64,000 nucleotides of DNA from Sphingorhabdus profundilacus (GTDB lineage: Bacteria; Pseudomonadota; Alphaproteobacteria; Sphingomonadales; Sphingomonadaceae), in NCBI RefSeq assembly GCF_009769755.1, contig NZ_SDWJ01000001.1, positions 124,001 to 188,000 of the forward strand, given 5' to 3'. The first letter of the stretch is position 1, and every line of letters starts with the position of its first letter. A model generated the notes under the pieces. The model was not told where the DNA came from. It ran no database searches and worked only from the letters and a program-made list of their open reading frames with translations. The position numbers were made by a program, and so were the translations under genes. Positions 51,980 to 61,090 of the stretch are shown one piece after another.

Positions 51980-53119
51980 TCACTCCGCCAAGGTCAACTT
52001 TTCAAACCGGTCAAAATGATGATCGGCTGAACCGAACTGGCCTTCAATCATCGTCGCGCGTTTGAAATAATGGCCGATGGCCAGTTCCTGCGTGATGCCG
52101 ATACCGCCATGGGTCTGGATCGCGTTCTGGCCAACAAATTTGGCGGCCCGCGATACCTTTGCCTTGCACGCCGATACGGCCGCCATGCGTTCTGCGGCAG
52201 GTAGGTCGAGCTTCAATGTCGCCATGGTCGTCATGGATTTGCTCTGTTCAACTTCCATGAACATATCGACCATGCGGTGCTGCAGCACCTGGAAGCGCGA
52301 AATAGGCTGGCCGAACTGATTACGCTGCCGCGCATATTCCAATGTGCCCTGATGCAGCTTGAATGTAACGCCGCAGGCTTCGGCGCACACGGCCACAGTG
52401 GCTTCGTCGACAATCTGTTCGATCAGCGGCAGGCCAGCGCCTTCGCCACCGAGCAACGCATCACCGGGGATGGCGACATTTTCGAAATAGATTTCGGATG
52501 CCTGAAACCCGTCCACCGTCGGATAATCGCGGCGCACGATACCGGGCAGATTGGCGTCGATCAGGAACAGCGAAACGCCAGCGGCTTCGCTGCCCGATCC
52601 GCCGGTGCGGGCGGTCACGAGCAGGTGGCTTGCCCAAGGTGCAGCATAAACCACGCCCTTATGGCCGTTCAGCACATATCCTGCGCCATCCTTCTTGGCG
52701 GTGGTCCGCAAATTGGCGAGATTATAACGGCCCTGCGGTTCGGCATAGGCAAAGGCAATCACGACATTGCCGCCGATGATTTCAGGAATAACTGCATCCG
52801 CAATGGCACCGCCAACAGCCTTCAGGGCGCCGCCGCCCAGAACCACGGTCTGCAAATAGGGCTCGATTGCGATGACCTTGCCCAGTTCTTCCATGATCAA
52901 TGCGTTTTCGAGATGTCCGCCACCAAGACCGCCATGTTCTTCGCTAAAAGACGCGCCCAGCATGCCCAGATCCTGCGCCAGTGCTTTCCAGATACCGGCA
53001 TCGCGTCCGGTGGCGCTGGCAATCATCTTGCCGCGGCTGTCGAAATCATAGGTGTCGGCGAGAAACCGGCTGAGTGTCTCGCGGATCATGTCCTGCGTTT
53101 CGGTGTAGCTGAAATCCAT
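51980..53119 (-). CDS. acyl-CoA dehydrogenase family protein
   Basis: A 379-residue flavoprotein with the three-domain acyl-CoA dehydrogenase fold. Features include VLNGHKGVVYAAPWASHLLV in the middle domain and the C-terminal IQTHGGIGITQELAIGHYFKR. The usual catalytic Glu after IQ.HGG is not evident. It lies 147 bp after a second dehydrogenase gene on the same strand; such tandem pairs can form heteromeric enzymes for bulky substrates, though that is inference here. Confidence 0.9.
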   Translation of the reverse strand: MDFSYTETQDMIRETLSRFLADTYDFDSRGKMIASATGRDAGIWKALAQDLGMLGASFSEEHGGLGGGHLENALIMEELGKVIAIEPYLQTVVLGGGALKAVGGAIADAVIPEIIGGNVVIAFAYAEPQGRYNLANLRTTAKKDGAGYVLNGHKGVVYAAPWASHLLVTARTGGSGSEAAGVSLFLIDANLPGIVRRDYPTVDGFQASEIYFENVAIPGDALLGGEGAGLPLIEQIVDEATVAVCAEACGVTFKLHQGTLEYARQRNQFGQPISRFQVLQHRMVDMFMEVEQSKSMTTMATLKLDLPAAERMAAVSACKAKVSRAAKFVGQNAIQTHGGIGITQELAIGHYFKRATMIEGQFGSADHHFDRFEKLTLAE

Positions 53120-53160
53120 GTGGCTGTTCTCTCTTCGTTGTCGTTGTTCGGCGGCTTTGC

Positions 53161-53253
53161 TCCCCTCCCGCTTGCGGGAGGGGCTGGGGGAGGGTCGGTT
53201 GAAGCAATAATCGCTTTCACCCTACCCTAACCCCTCCCGCATGCGGGAGGGGG
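53161..53253. repeat. paired GC-rich hairpins between the acyl-CoA dehydrogenase genes
   Basis: CCCCTCCCGCTTGCGGGAGGGG (22 bp) at 53162-53183 and a near-identical hairpin at 53231-53252 face each other, with GGGGAGGGT and ACCCTA.CC segments between them also complementary. It is a REP-type dyad inside an operon-like gap. Confidence 0.8.
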
Positions 53254-53266
53254 ACCGTCGGATCGC

Positions 53267-54460
53267 TTAAATCCCCAGCACCATCTTGGCGATGATGTTC
53301 CGCTGGATCTCGTTCGATCCACCGTAAATCGTCGTCTTGCGGGTGTTGAAATAGGTCGGCGCTGCGCGGTGGGCGTAATCGGGACCAATGGGATGTTCAT
53401 TGTCGCCTTCGCCGAAGCCGCGGAAATAAGGCGCGCCATAATGGCCCACCGCTTCCAGCGCGAGTTCGGTGATGCGCTGCTGGATTTCAGATCCCTTGAT
53501 CTTCAACAGGCTCGATTCAGGACCCGGGCCTTTGCCCGCTGCTTCACCGGCGAGGCTACGCAGTTCGGTGAATTCCAGCGCGGTCAGGTCGATTTCCAGC
53601 TCCGAAATCTTGCGCTTGAAAAAGGCATTGGCGAGCAAAGGCTTGTCGCCGTCCATTTCGGTGCGGGCGATCTGCTTGATCTTTTCCACGCCGCGCTTCG
53701 AACGGGCAACCGCTGCAATGCCGGTGCGTTCGTGGGCGAGCAGGAATTTGGCGCAGGTCCAACCCTTGTTTTCTTCGTAAATGCGCTGATCGACCGGAAC
53801 GCGGACCTCTTCGAGCCAGACTTCGTTGACTTCATGTTCGCCACCCAAAGTGATGATCGGGCGGACCGTGACGCCCGGCGATTTCATGTCGATCAATAGA
53901 AAGCTGATGCCTTCCTGCTGCTTGGCATCCGGATCGGTGCGAACAAGGAAAAAGCCCCAGTCGGCATGTTGCGCCATCGTCGTCCATGTTTTCTGGCCGT
54001 TGACAATATAATCGTCACCATCGCGAACAGCTTTGGTACGCAGCGAAGCAAGGTCGGAACCGGAACCGGGTTCGGAATAACCCTGACACCACCAGTCATC
54101 GCCCGACAGGATGCCGGGAAGGAAGCGAGCCTTTTGCTCCGGCGTGCCAAAGGTATAAATAACCGGACCGACCATCGACAGGCCGAAGGGCATGGTGCCG
54201 ACGCAATCCGCCGCGGCAAGTTCTTCCGACCAGATGAAACGCTGCGTCGCGGTCCAGCCGGTGCCGCCATATTCGACCGGCCATGCAGGGGCGATCCAGC
54301 CTTTTTTCGCGAGAATGCGGTGCCAGGACAGGAAATCTTCTTTCGAAAGATCATGGCCTTCATCCTGCACAGAGCGCAGGTTTTCGGGGTAATTTTCGGC
54401 GATGAAGCTACGTACTTCCTGCTGGAAGGCGATTTCTTCGGGACTGAATTCCAATTGCAT
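53267..54460 (-). CDS. acyl-CoA dehydrogenase family protein
   Basis: A 397-residue flavoprotein. Typical segments: CQGYSEPGSGSDLASLRTKA (FAD and substrate contact), YIVNGQKTWTTMAQHADWGF and the C-terminal TIYGGSNEIQRNIIAKMVLG. This last motif and the length fit the long-chain/steroid-type subfamily. It is the upstream member of the pair with 51980-53119. A perfect 16-bp palindrome lies 38 bp before its start. Confidence 0.92.
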   Translation of the reverse strand: MQLEFSPEEIAFQQEVRSFIAENYPENLRSVQDEGHDLSKEDFLSWHRILAKKGWIAPAWPVEYGGTGWTATQRFIWSEELAAADCVGTMPFGLSMVGPVIYTFGTPEQKARFLPGILSGDDWWCQGYSEPGSGSDLASLRTKAVRDGDDYIVNGQKTWTTMAQHADWGFFLVRTDPDAKQQEGISFLLIDMKSPGVTVRPIITLGGEHEVNEVWLEEVRVPVDQRIYEENKGWTCAKFLLAHERTGIAAVARSKRGVEKIKQIARTEMDGDKPLLANAFFKRKISELEIDLTALEFTELRSLAGEAAGKGPGPESSLLKIKGSEIQQRITELALEAVGHYGAPYFRGFGEGDNEHPIGPDYAHRAAPTYFNTRKTTIYGGSNEIQRNIIAKMVLGI

Positions 54461-54498
54461 GGCGACTCTCCTCTGAAGCGTTTGGACAGTGTTACCGA

Positions 54499-54514
54499 AC
54501 GTTTACGTAAACGT
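54499..54514. promoter_or_regulatory. 16-bp palindromic operator, acyl-CoA dehydrogenase promoter region
   Basis: ACGTTTACGTAAACGT is a perfect palindrome, extended on the minus strand to TTGACGTTTACGTAAAC. It resembles operators of MerR- or TetR-type regulators of acyl-CoA catabolism (LiuR-like). It lies 38 bp upstream of the dehydrogenase start at 54460 and is therefore probably its control site. Confidence 0.55.
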
Positions 54515-54668
54515 CAACTCGCGCTTGTCGACATTTCGGCTTTTTTGAATGATTTCGTGCTTTGCGCTTGGCAATCGGGAAAACAGAGGGATATAAAAGT
54601 CGCAACGGGTCGCACCATAACATCTGTTTTAGGCAAACCAAGGTTTTGTCATCACCGGAGGGACTGCG

Positions 54669-55436
54669 ATGCGACGGATTATTTCCACATTATTGGCAGG
54701 TGCGTTACTAAGTGCCGGGGCACCTGCCTTTGCGAAGGAAGACAAGTCTTCTGCCAAGAAAGCGCAAGACAAGAATATGACCGAAATCCCGGTCTGCACC
54801 CGTAAATTGGGCACCGTGGCGATTACCGAGCCCGAAACCCAATGGTGGAGTGAACTCGGGCTTTCCAACCCCGAAGCGGTCATCAAATTTTTCGTGCAGA
54901 AATCGGGCTGCTTCTCGCTTGTCGATCGCGGCGGCGGCCTTGCTGCACGTGCGGTTGAGCGTGCTCTCGGCGATTCCGGCGAGTTGCAACGCGGGTCGAA
55001 CATCGGCAAACGGCAGGTGAAGGCCGCCGACTATGTGATCGTGCCCGACATCATCAGCCGCAACAGCAATTCGGGCGGAAGCGGGATCGCGGGCGGCTTG
55101 GCAGGCGCGTTGGGCGGCCGGTTTATCGGCGGGCTGGTCGGCGGACTGAAGGTTTCCAAAAAGGAAGCCAGCGTATCGCTGTCGGTCGTCAATGTGAGAA
55201 CCACCGAAATTGAAGCGCTGTCAGAAGGCTATTACCGCAAGTCCGATCTCAGCTGGGGTGCAGGCGGCGGTGCATGGTGGGGTGGCGGTCTCGCCGGAGC
55301 CGGGGGTGGCAGCTATCAGAATAGCGACATCGGCCAGGTTATCGTGCTCGCTTACCTTGATGCGTACAAGAAAATGGTCACTGAACTGGGTGGCCTGCCG
55401 GAAAATGCAAGCGCGGCAGCGCCAAAGGCGGAGTAG
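54669..55436 (+). CDS. exported CsgG/HfaB-like protein
   Basis: A 255-residue protein with a signal peptide ending at AFAKED. The body resembles the CsgG/HfaB/LpoB nucleotide-free alpha-beta fold, with CTRKLGTVAITEPE, CFSLVDRGGGLAA and ADYVIVPDII, then a glycine-rich stretch (GIAGGLAGALGGRFIGGLVG) and VSLSVVNVRTTEI. No lipobox Cys is present, so an anchored lipoprotein like CsgG is not supported. ACCGGAGG precedes the ATG. Function unknown. Confidence 0.65.
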   Translation: MRRIISTLLAGALLSAGAPAFAKEDKSSAKKAQDKNMTEIPVCTRKLGTVAITEPETQWWSELGLSNPEAVIKFFVQKSGCFSLVDRGGGLAARAVERALGDSGELQRGSNIGKRQVKAADYVIVPDIISRNSNSGGSGIAGGLAGALGGRFIGGLVGGLKVSKKEASVSLSVVNVRTTEIEALSEGYYRKSDLSWGAGGGAWWGGGLAGAGGGSYQNSDIGQVIVLAYLDAYKKMVTELGGLPENASAAAPKAE

Positions 55437-55748
55437 TTTTGTGGGGGTAATTTGAAGGCCTTACTCCTCTCCTGAAAGCGGGAGAGGACAGGGCTATTTT
55501 TTCTCTCACTCCGTCACCCTGAACTCTCTCACTCCGTCACCCTGAACTTGGTTCAGGGTCCATCGTGCAACTGAGGCCAAAAGGTATAAAAACGAACAAC
55601 CGTGCGTCATGGCGTGGCTTGTCACGGAAACGGCGTGACAGGCTGATGAATGGACCCTGAAACGAGTTCAGGGTGACGGTACAGGGTAATTTGACGATTT
55701 TTACACACGCTGTCCCCGAAAGCGGGAGAAGGGGTCGCCTCAATTAAC
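55437..55748. other. 312-bp intergenic region rich in dyads
   Basis: No gene seen between the CsgG-like gene and phaC. It holds a CTCTCCTGAAAGCGGGAGAG hairpin near 55470-55489, the REP-like repeat at 55503-55678 and a CCCCGAAAGCGGGAGAAGGGG segment near 55713-55733. The convergent genes on either side probably use some of these as terminators. Confidence 0.7.
55503..55678. repeat. REP-like repeat with internal tandem duplication
   Basis: The arm CGTCACCCTGAACTTGGTTC starts at 55535 and its near reverse complement is at 55651-55678. On the left side a 23-bp unit (55503-55525) is repeated exactly at 55526-55548. It is the same family as 13936-14013, with C for T at one arm position. Confidence 0.82.
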
Positions 55749-57389
55749 TCATCGCGCTTTCACATAGCTGCCCGGCGCAGATTCCAGCGCCTTTAGCTTG
55801 CCTTCACCGGGTATGCGCGCACCTTTTACGGCAACCATTTTGTCGCTTTGGTGCGTGATCCAGCTCAGCCAGTCGGGCCACCAACTGCCTTTCGTCTCGG
55901 TTGCGCCGGCGATAAATTCCTCCAGCGACGCCACCTTGCCATTGTTGGTCCAATATTGATATTTTTCCAGCACAGGCGGATTGACAACCCCTGCAATATG
56001 CCCGCTTCCGGCGAGCAGGAATTTGATCGGTCCGGTAAAATGATCCTGCAATTTCCAGACACTTTCCACCGGTGCAATATGGTCATCGCGGCCAGCCTGA
56101 ATATAGGTTGGCGTTTTGACTTTGGTCAGGTCGATCGGCGTACCCAGTGCGGATAGCGCACCGGGAATGACCAACTTGTTGTCGCGGTATAGGTCGCACA
56201 AATAGTCGCGGTGCCATTGGGCAGGCAGGTTCGTGACATCGCCGTTCCAGTGCAGCAGGTCGAACGCCGGATATTCCTCACCCAGCAGATAGTTTTTGAC
56301 CACGGTTGACCAGATCAGATCCTTGCCCCGCAACAGATTGAAACTGAGCGCCAGATAGCGGCCATCCAGATAACCCTGCGGTGCGGCGAGGGCCTCGATC
56401 ATCTTGAGCTGATGTTCATCAATGAAATTGAGCAATTCGCCGCTTTGGCTGAAATCCACCTGCGCGGTGAAGAAAGTCGCGCTTTTTACCTTTTCGGCTT
56501 CACCCTTGGCCGACAAAATGGCCAGAGTGGCCGCCAAAGTGGTGCCTGCAACGCAATAGCCGATGGCATGGACGTCATCGACCTTCAACCCGGCACGAAC
56601 CGTGTCGATGGCATCAATTTGGGCTGCGATATAATCGTCCCAAACAACGTCCTTCATCGAACTGTCGGCGGATTTCCAGGACACGACGAATACCGTAATG
56701 CCTTGGTCAACGCACCATTTGATAAAGCTTTTCTCCGCCGTCAGGTCGAGGATGTAGAAGCGGTTGATCCACGGTGGAAATATGATGAGCGGCGTTTCCA
56801 AGACCTTTTCGGTCGTTGGTTCATATTGCAGCAATTGGTATAACGGGGTCTGATGTACGACTTTGCCCGGCGTTGCCGCAATATTTTCACCGAGTCGGAA
56901 CGCATTGGGATCGGTATGGGTCAGTTGGCCGCGTTGCATATCGTTCAGCAAATGCTGCATTCCCGACATCAGGCTAGCGCCTTTTGTCTCAACGGCCTTT
57001 TCAAGCGCAACGGGGTTGGTGAACGGCGAATTGGCCGGGCTCATCGCCTCGACCACCGTGCGGATCGCAAAGCCGATTTTTGCTTTTTCCGCTTCGGGAA
57101 TGTTATCAAGCTGTTCGGCGGCGCCCAGCATATAGTCGGACATCACCTGGTAGCCCTGGCGAACCAAGTCAAATACCGGATGTTCCCATTGCGCCGAGGA
57201 AAAGCGCCGGTCTTTGGGATCAACCTTGTCCCGGCCTGCCTTGGCGAGCGGGGCAAGAACCTGACCCCATGCATCGAGCGCTTTCTGATATGCGGTCAAC
57301 GGATCGGTCGAAACCGCACCGGTGCCGTCGATCATCTTGGCAAATTGTTCAGGGTCCATGAAGGGCGGAAAATTTTGTGAATCGGCCAT
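55749..57389 (-). CDS. phaC: class I poly(3-hydroxyalkanoate) synthase
   Basis: Polymerises 3-hydroxyacyl-CoA on PHA granules. The 546-residue protein has the lipase-like box GYCVAG with nucleophile Cys279, and the Asp and His of the triad are expected around AGRDDHIAP and GSGHIAGVVNPP. Length and the FPPWINRFYILDL segment fit class I. The ATG at 57389 is chosen; the frame remains open to 58472 only because it runs antisense to the helicase gene. Confidence 0.95.
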   Translation of the reverse strand: MADSQNFPPFMDPEQFAKMIDGTGAVSTDPLTAYQKALDAWGQVLAPLAKAGRDKVDPKDRRFSSAQWEHPVFDLVRQGYQVMSDYMLGAAEQLDNIPEAEKAKIGFAIRTVVEAMSPANSPFTNPVALEKAVETKGASLMSGMQHLLNDMQRGQLTHTDPNAFRLGENIAATPGKVVHQTPLYQLLQYEPTTEKVLETPLIIFPPWINRFYILDLTAEKSFIKWCVDQGITVFVVSWKSADSSMKDVVWDDYIAAQIDAIDTVRAGLKVDDVHAIGYCVAGTTLAATLAILSAKGEAEKVKSATFFTAQVDFSQSGELLNFIDEHQLKMIEALAAPQGYLDGRYLALSFNLLRGKDLIWSTVVKNYLLGEEYPAFDLLHWNGDVTNLPAQWHRDYLCDLYRDNKLVIPGALSALGTPIDLTKVKTPTYIQAGRDDHIAPVESVWKLQDHFTGPIKFLLAGSGHIAGVVNPPVLEKYQYWTNNGKVASLEEFIAGATETKGSWWPDWLSWITHQSDKMVAVKGARIPGEGKLKALESAPGSYVKAR

Positions 57390-57488
57390 GTGACTTGCAT
57401 AACCCAAGCAACGCATTTGTCTAAGCATCGTTTTATTGTGCGGCGCAGCATGGACATTGCAACAAAAAGAGCGCATTGGGCGCGATAT

Positions 57489-59342
57489 ATGACATTTGAA
57501 AATATCCCCCCGCTTCTCGACGAAGCGCTTACCGCGCGTGGCTATACCGCGCTGACCCCTGTGCAAACCGCTGTAATCGCGGCTGAAGCTGAAGGGCGCG
57601 ACCTTGTTGTTTCGGCGCAGACCGGATCGGGCAAGACAGTTGCCTTTGGTCTGGCGATGGCCCCGCAGATCCTGGACGGCGGCATCGTCAGCCTCGCCCG
57701 TGAGCCTGCAGCTCTTATTATTGCGCCTACGCGCGAGCTTGCATTGCAGGTTAGCCGCGAATTGATGTGGCTCTTTGGCAAGGCCGGGGTGCGGATCGCA
57801 ACCTGCGTCGGTGGCATGGATGCCTCCAAGGAACGGCGCAACCTGTCGCAAGGCGCACAAATCGTGGTCGGAACGCCGGGCCGTCTGCGCGACCATCTCG
57901 AGCGCGGCGCGCTCGACCTGTCCGCGCTTAAGGTCGCGGTTCTGGATGAGGCCGACGAAATGCTCGACATGGGATTCCGTGAAGAGCTTGAAGAAATATT
58001 GAACGCCACGCCGGAAGGCCGCCGGACGCTGCTGTTTTCGGCGACGATGCCAAAGCCGATCGTATCGCTGGCCAAGCGGTATCAGCGCGATGCCCTGCGT
58101 ATTTCGACGGTCGGCGAAGATCGCGGGCATGGCGATATCAGTTATCAGGTTGTTACGGTCGCCCCGCCGGACATTGAAAATGCCGTGGTCAATTTGCTCC
58201 GCCTGCACGAAGCGGAAACGGCGATTCTGTTTTGCGCGACGCGCGAAAATGTGCGGCATCTGCACGCCAATCTGACCGAGCGTGGCTTCAATGTGGTCGC
58301 GCTTTCTGGTGAGCATAGCCAGAGCGAACGGAACCAGGCGCTTCAGGCGCTGCGTGACCGTCGTGCGCGGGTGTGTGTTGCAACCGATGTGGCTGCACGC
58401 GGGATCGATCTGCCTAACCTGTCGTTGGTGGTTCATGTCGAACTGCCCCGCGATGCCGAAGGATTGCAGCATCGTTCAGGCCGTACGGGACGTGCCGGAC
58501 GCAAAGGTACAGCGGTTCTTATCGTGCCCTATCAACGTCGCAAGCGGGTCGAATCGATGCTGCGCGGCGCGAAGATCGAGGCAGACTGGATCAAGGTTCC
58601 GACCGCCGCCGATATCCGCGCAAAGGATCATGACCGTCTGCTGGAAACGCTTCTGACCCCGGTCGAGGTCGAGGACGAAGACCGCACGCTGGGTGCCCGG
58701 TTGCTGGAAACCATGTCGGCGGAAGATATTGCCGCCGCTTTGGTCCGCGTGCACCGTGCCCGTATGCCGCAAGCCGCCGATATGCTTGATGACGGCAGCC
58801 GCGAACAGCCGCGCGACAACCAGCGCGCCGGTTTTGATGACTCGGTCTGGTTCACCCTCAACATCGGTCGCCGCAACAATGCCGATCCCAAATGGATTTT
58901 GCCTTTGCTGTGCCGCCGTGGCGGCGTGACCAAAAACGACATTGGCGCAATTCGCATCGCTGCCAATGAAACGCATGTCGGAATTGCCGCCGCTGCCGTT
59001 GCAAAATTCGCCAAGGCAATCGCGCAACCGGGTCATGATGAAGACAATGATGTCGAAATCATGCAGGCCAGCGGCCCACCCCGCGAGGCTGCGCGCGAAA
59101 ACAAGCGCCGTGGCCGTGACGGTGACCGTCCGCAACGCGCCCAGTTGGGCGTCAACCCGCGCGGTGACAAGCCCCGCGGCGACCGTCCCTTTGGCGATAA
59201 ACCGCGTGGCGATCGTCCGCGCGGCGATGGCCCGCGTGGTGGTCCGGCCCCGCGTGATGGTGCCCGTCCGTTTCGCAAGGACGGTCCTGCGCCTTCGAAA
59301 CATGGGGTAAAGCACAAGGCAAAGGGCAACCGTCCGCGATAA
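57489..59342 (+). CDS. DEAD-box RNA helicase (DeaD/CsdA-like)
   Basis: A 617-residue ATP-dependent RNA helicase. Motifs in order: Q motif PVQTAVI, motif I AQTGSGKT, Ia PTRELALQ, II LDEADEMLDMG, III SAT, V ATDVAARGID and VI HRSGRTGRAG. A DbpA-type RNA-binding domain (about residues 440-530) and a tail of GDKPRGDRPRG repeats follow, as in cold-shock helicases that assist ribosome assembly. It is divergent from phaC. Confidence 0.93.
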   Translation: MTFENIPPLLDEALTARGYTALTPVQTAVIAAEAEGRDLVVSAQTGSGKTVAFGLAMAPQILDGGIVSLAREPAALIIAPTRELALQVSRELMWLFGKAGVRIATCVGGMDASKERRNLSQGAQIVVGTPGRLRDHLERGALDLSALKVAVLDEADEMLDMGFREELEEILNATPEGRRTLLFSATMPKPIVSLAKRYQRDALRISTVGEDRGHGDISYQVVTVAPPDIENAVVNLLRLHEAETAILFCATRENVRHLHANLTERGFNVVALSGEHSQSERNQALQALRDRRARVCVATDVAARGIDLPNLSLVVHVELPRDAEGLQHRSGRTGRAGRKGTAVLIVPYQRRKRVESMLRGAKIEADWIKVPTAADIRAKDHDRLLETLLTPVEVEDEDRTLGARLLETMSAEDIAAALVRVHRARMPQAADMLDDGSREQPRDNQRAGFDDSVWFTLNIGRRNNADPKWILPLLCRRGGVTKNDIGAIRIAANETHVGIAAAAVAKFAKAIAQPGHDEDNDVEIMQASGPPREAARENKRRGRDGDRPQRAQLGVNPRGDKPRGDRPFGDKPRGDRPRGDGPRGGPAPRDGARPFRKDGPAPSKHGVKHKAKGNRPR

Positions 59343-59423
59343 CCGGCATAGTTTTTCTGGAAATGGGGGAAAAGTTCGACCATGAAGGTCGGACTTGAAA
59401 CCTCAAACCGGAAACGGGAGCCA

Positions 59424-60635
59424 ATGTCCGAAGAATTCTACCGCATCAAGCGTTTGCCGCCTTATGTCATCGCCGAAGTCAATGCGATGCGCGCGACCGC
59501 CCGTGCGGCGGGTGAGGATATTATCGACCTTGGCATGGGCAATCCCGATCTGCCGCCGCCACCCCATGTGATCGAGAAACTGTGCGAAGTGGCGCAGAAG
59601 CCCGATGCCCACGGCTACTCCGCGTCCAAAGGCATACCGGGCCTCAGAAAAGCGCAGGCCAATTATTATGGCCGCCGCTTTGGCGTGGATGTCGATCCGG
59701 AACATGAAGTCGTCGTGACTATGGGTTCAAAAGAAGGTCTGGCGAGCCTTGCCACCGCCATCACCGCCCCGGGAGACGTCGTGCTCGCCCCGAACCCTAG
59801 CTATCCCATTCACACCTTCGGCTTCATTATTGCAGGCGCCACGATCCGCTCTGTGCCGACGACGCCGGATGAGAATTACTTCCGTTCCCTGGAGCGGGCC
59901 ATGGCCTTTACCGTGCCGCGCCCGTCTATTCTTGTCGTGAACTATCCGTCCAACCCGACGGCCGAGACCGTTGATCTGGCCTTTTACGAGCGACTGGTCG
60001 CATGGGCGAAAGAGAATAAGGTCTGGATCCTGTCCGACCTTGCCTATTCGGAACTTTATTTTGACGGCAACCCCACACCCTCCATCTTGCAGGTGAAGGG
60101 TGGCAAGGATGTCGCGGTGGAATTTACATCGCTGTCCAAAACCTATTCCATGGCCGGATGGCGGGTGGGTTTTGCCGTGGGTAACCGGCAGTTGATTGCC
60201 GCGATGACGCGGGTCAAAAGCTATCTGGATTATGGTGCCTTTACCCCGATACAGGCCGCTGCCTGCGCGGCGCTCAACGGACCACAGGACATTGTCGAGC
60301 AGAATCGGCAGCTTTACCTCAAGCGCCGCGACATCTTGGTCGAGGCATTTGGACGCGCAGGCTGGGACATTCCGCCGCCACGTGCATCTATGTTTGCATG
60401 GGCCCCATTGCCGCCCGCGCTCGCGCATCTCGGCAGTCTCGAATTTTCGAAGCAGATGCTGACCCATGCCAAGGTCGCGGTCGCGCCCGGCGTTGGCTAT
60501 GGTGAGGATGGCGAAGGCTATGTGCGGATCGCCATGGTTGAAAATGAACATCGGCTGCGTCAAGCGGCGCGCAATGTGAAGCGGTATCTGCAATCCATGG
60601 GCGTCAACACCCCCGGCCAAGCCAAGGCGATCTGA
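59424..60635 (+). CDS. alaC: aminotransferase class I/II, AlaC-like
   Basis: A 403-residue PLP enzyme whose N-terminus (FYRIKRLPPYVIAEVNAM, then DIIDLGMGNPDLPPPPHV) closely follows E. coli AlaC, a glutamate-pyruvate aminotransferase that makes alanine. The PLP Lys is in SLSKTYSMAGWRVGF. GGGAG lies five bases before the ATG at 59424; the open frame from 59382 is rejected. A role in LL-diaminopimelate formation cannot be ruled out. It is two bases from the thioesterase gene. Confidence 0.88.
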   Translation: MSEEFYRIKRLPPYVIAEVNAMRATARAAGEDIIDLGMGNPDLPPPPHVIEKLCEVAQKPDAHGYSASKGIPGLRKAQANYYGRRFGVDVDPEHEVVVTMGSKEGLASLATAITAPGDVVLAPNPSYPIHTFGFIIAGATIRSVPTTPDENYFRSLERAMAFTVPRPSILVVNYPSNPTAETVDLAFYERLVAWAKENKVWILSDLAYSELYFDGNPTPSILQVKGGKDVAVEFTSLSKTYSMAGWRVGFAVGNRQLIAAMTRVKSYLDYGAFTPIQAAACAALNGPQDIVEQNRQLYLKRRDILVEAFGRAGWDIPPPRASMFAWAPLPPALAHLGSLEFSKQMLTHAKVAVAPGVGYGEDGEGYVRIAMVENEHRLRQAARNVKRYLQSMGVNTPGQAKAI

Positions 60636-60637
60636 CA

Positions 60638-61090
60638 ATGGCCCGCGCTGAATTCGCCTTTCGCCACCGGTTTCGCGTGCGATGGTCAGAAACAGATGCC
60701 CAAGGTGTCGTGTTTAACGCCCGCTATCTGGACTATGCCGATGTCGCGATTACCGAATATTGGCGCGAAACAAAATTACGCGAACGTGCCGATGGGGCGC
60801 CTTTGGAATTTCATGTGAAGAAAGCCACAGTGACGTGGTTTGCGCCGATATTGCCCGATGAAATGATTGACGTCATGGCGCGGACGATTGCGACTGGGCG
60901 GACGAGCATGACGCAAACCGTCGAAATTCACGGCGCGCGGGATGACGGGTCAGAAGATTTGCGCGCAACGGTTGATCTGGTCAGCGTCCATGTCGATCTT
61001 GAAACCCACCGGCCAATATCTTTGCCCGATTGGATAGCACCTGCTTTTGCTGAATTTGATGCAAAGGCAAAATTATTGGCACCGTTATGA
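60638..61090 (+). CDS. acyl-CoA thioesterase, hotdog fold (4-hydroxybenzoyl-CoA type)
   Basis: A 150-residue hotdog protein with the 4HBT signature RVRWSETDAQGVVFNARYLDY, where the Asp is catalytic. It probably hydrolyses small or aromatic acyl-CoAs. The substrate is unknown. It is transcribed with alaC and overlaps the next gene by four bases (ATGA). Confidence 0.88.
   Translation: MARAEFAFRHRFRVRWSETDAQGVVFNARYLDYADVAITEYWRETKLRERADGAPLEFHVKKATVTWFAPILPDEMIDVMARTIATGRTSMTQTVEIHGARDDGSEDLRATVDLVSVHVDLETHRPISLPDWIAPAFAEFDAKAKLLAPL

Noticed and set aside
52277-53230. 317-residue plus-strand frame across an acyl-CoA dehydrogenase
   Set aside because: Antisense to a clear dehydrogenase and runs into the GC hairpins; no domain.
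55749-58472. 907-residue open frame covering phaC plus 361 upstream residues
   Set aside because: The extra part is antisense to the DEAD helicase and has no family match; PhaC starts at 57389.
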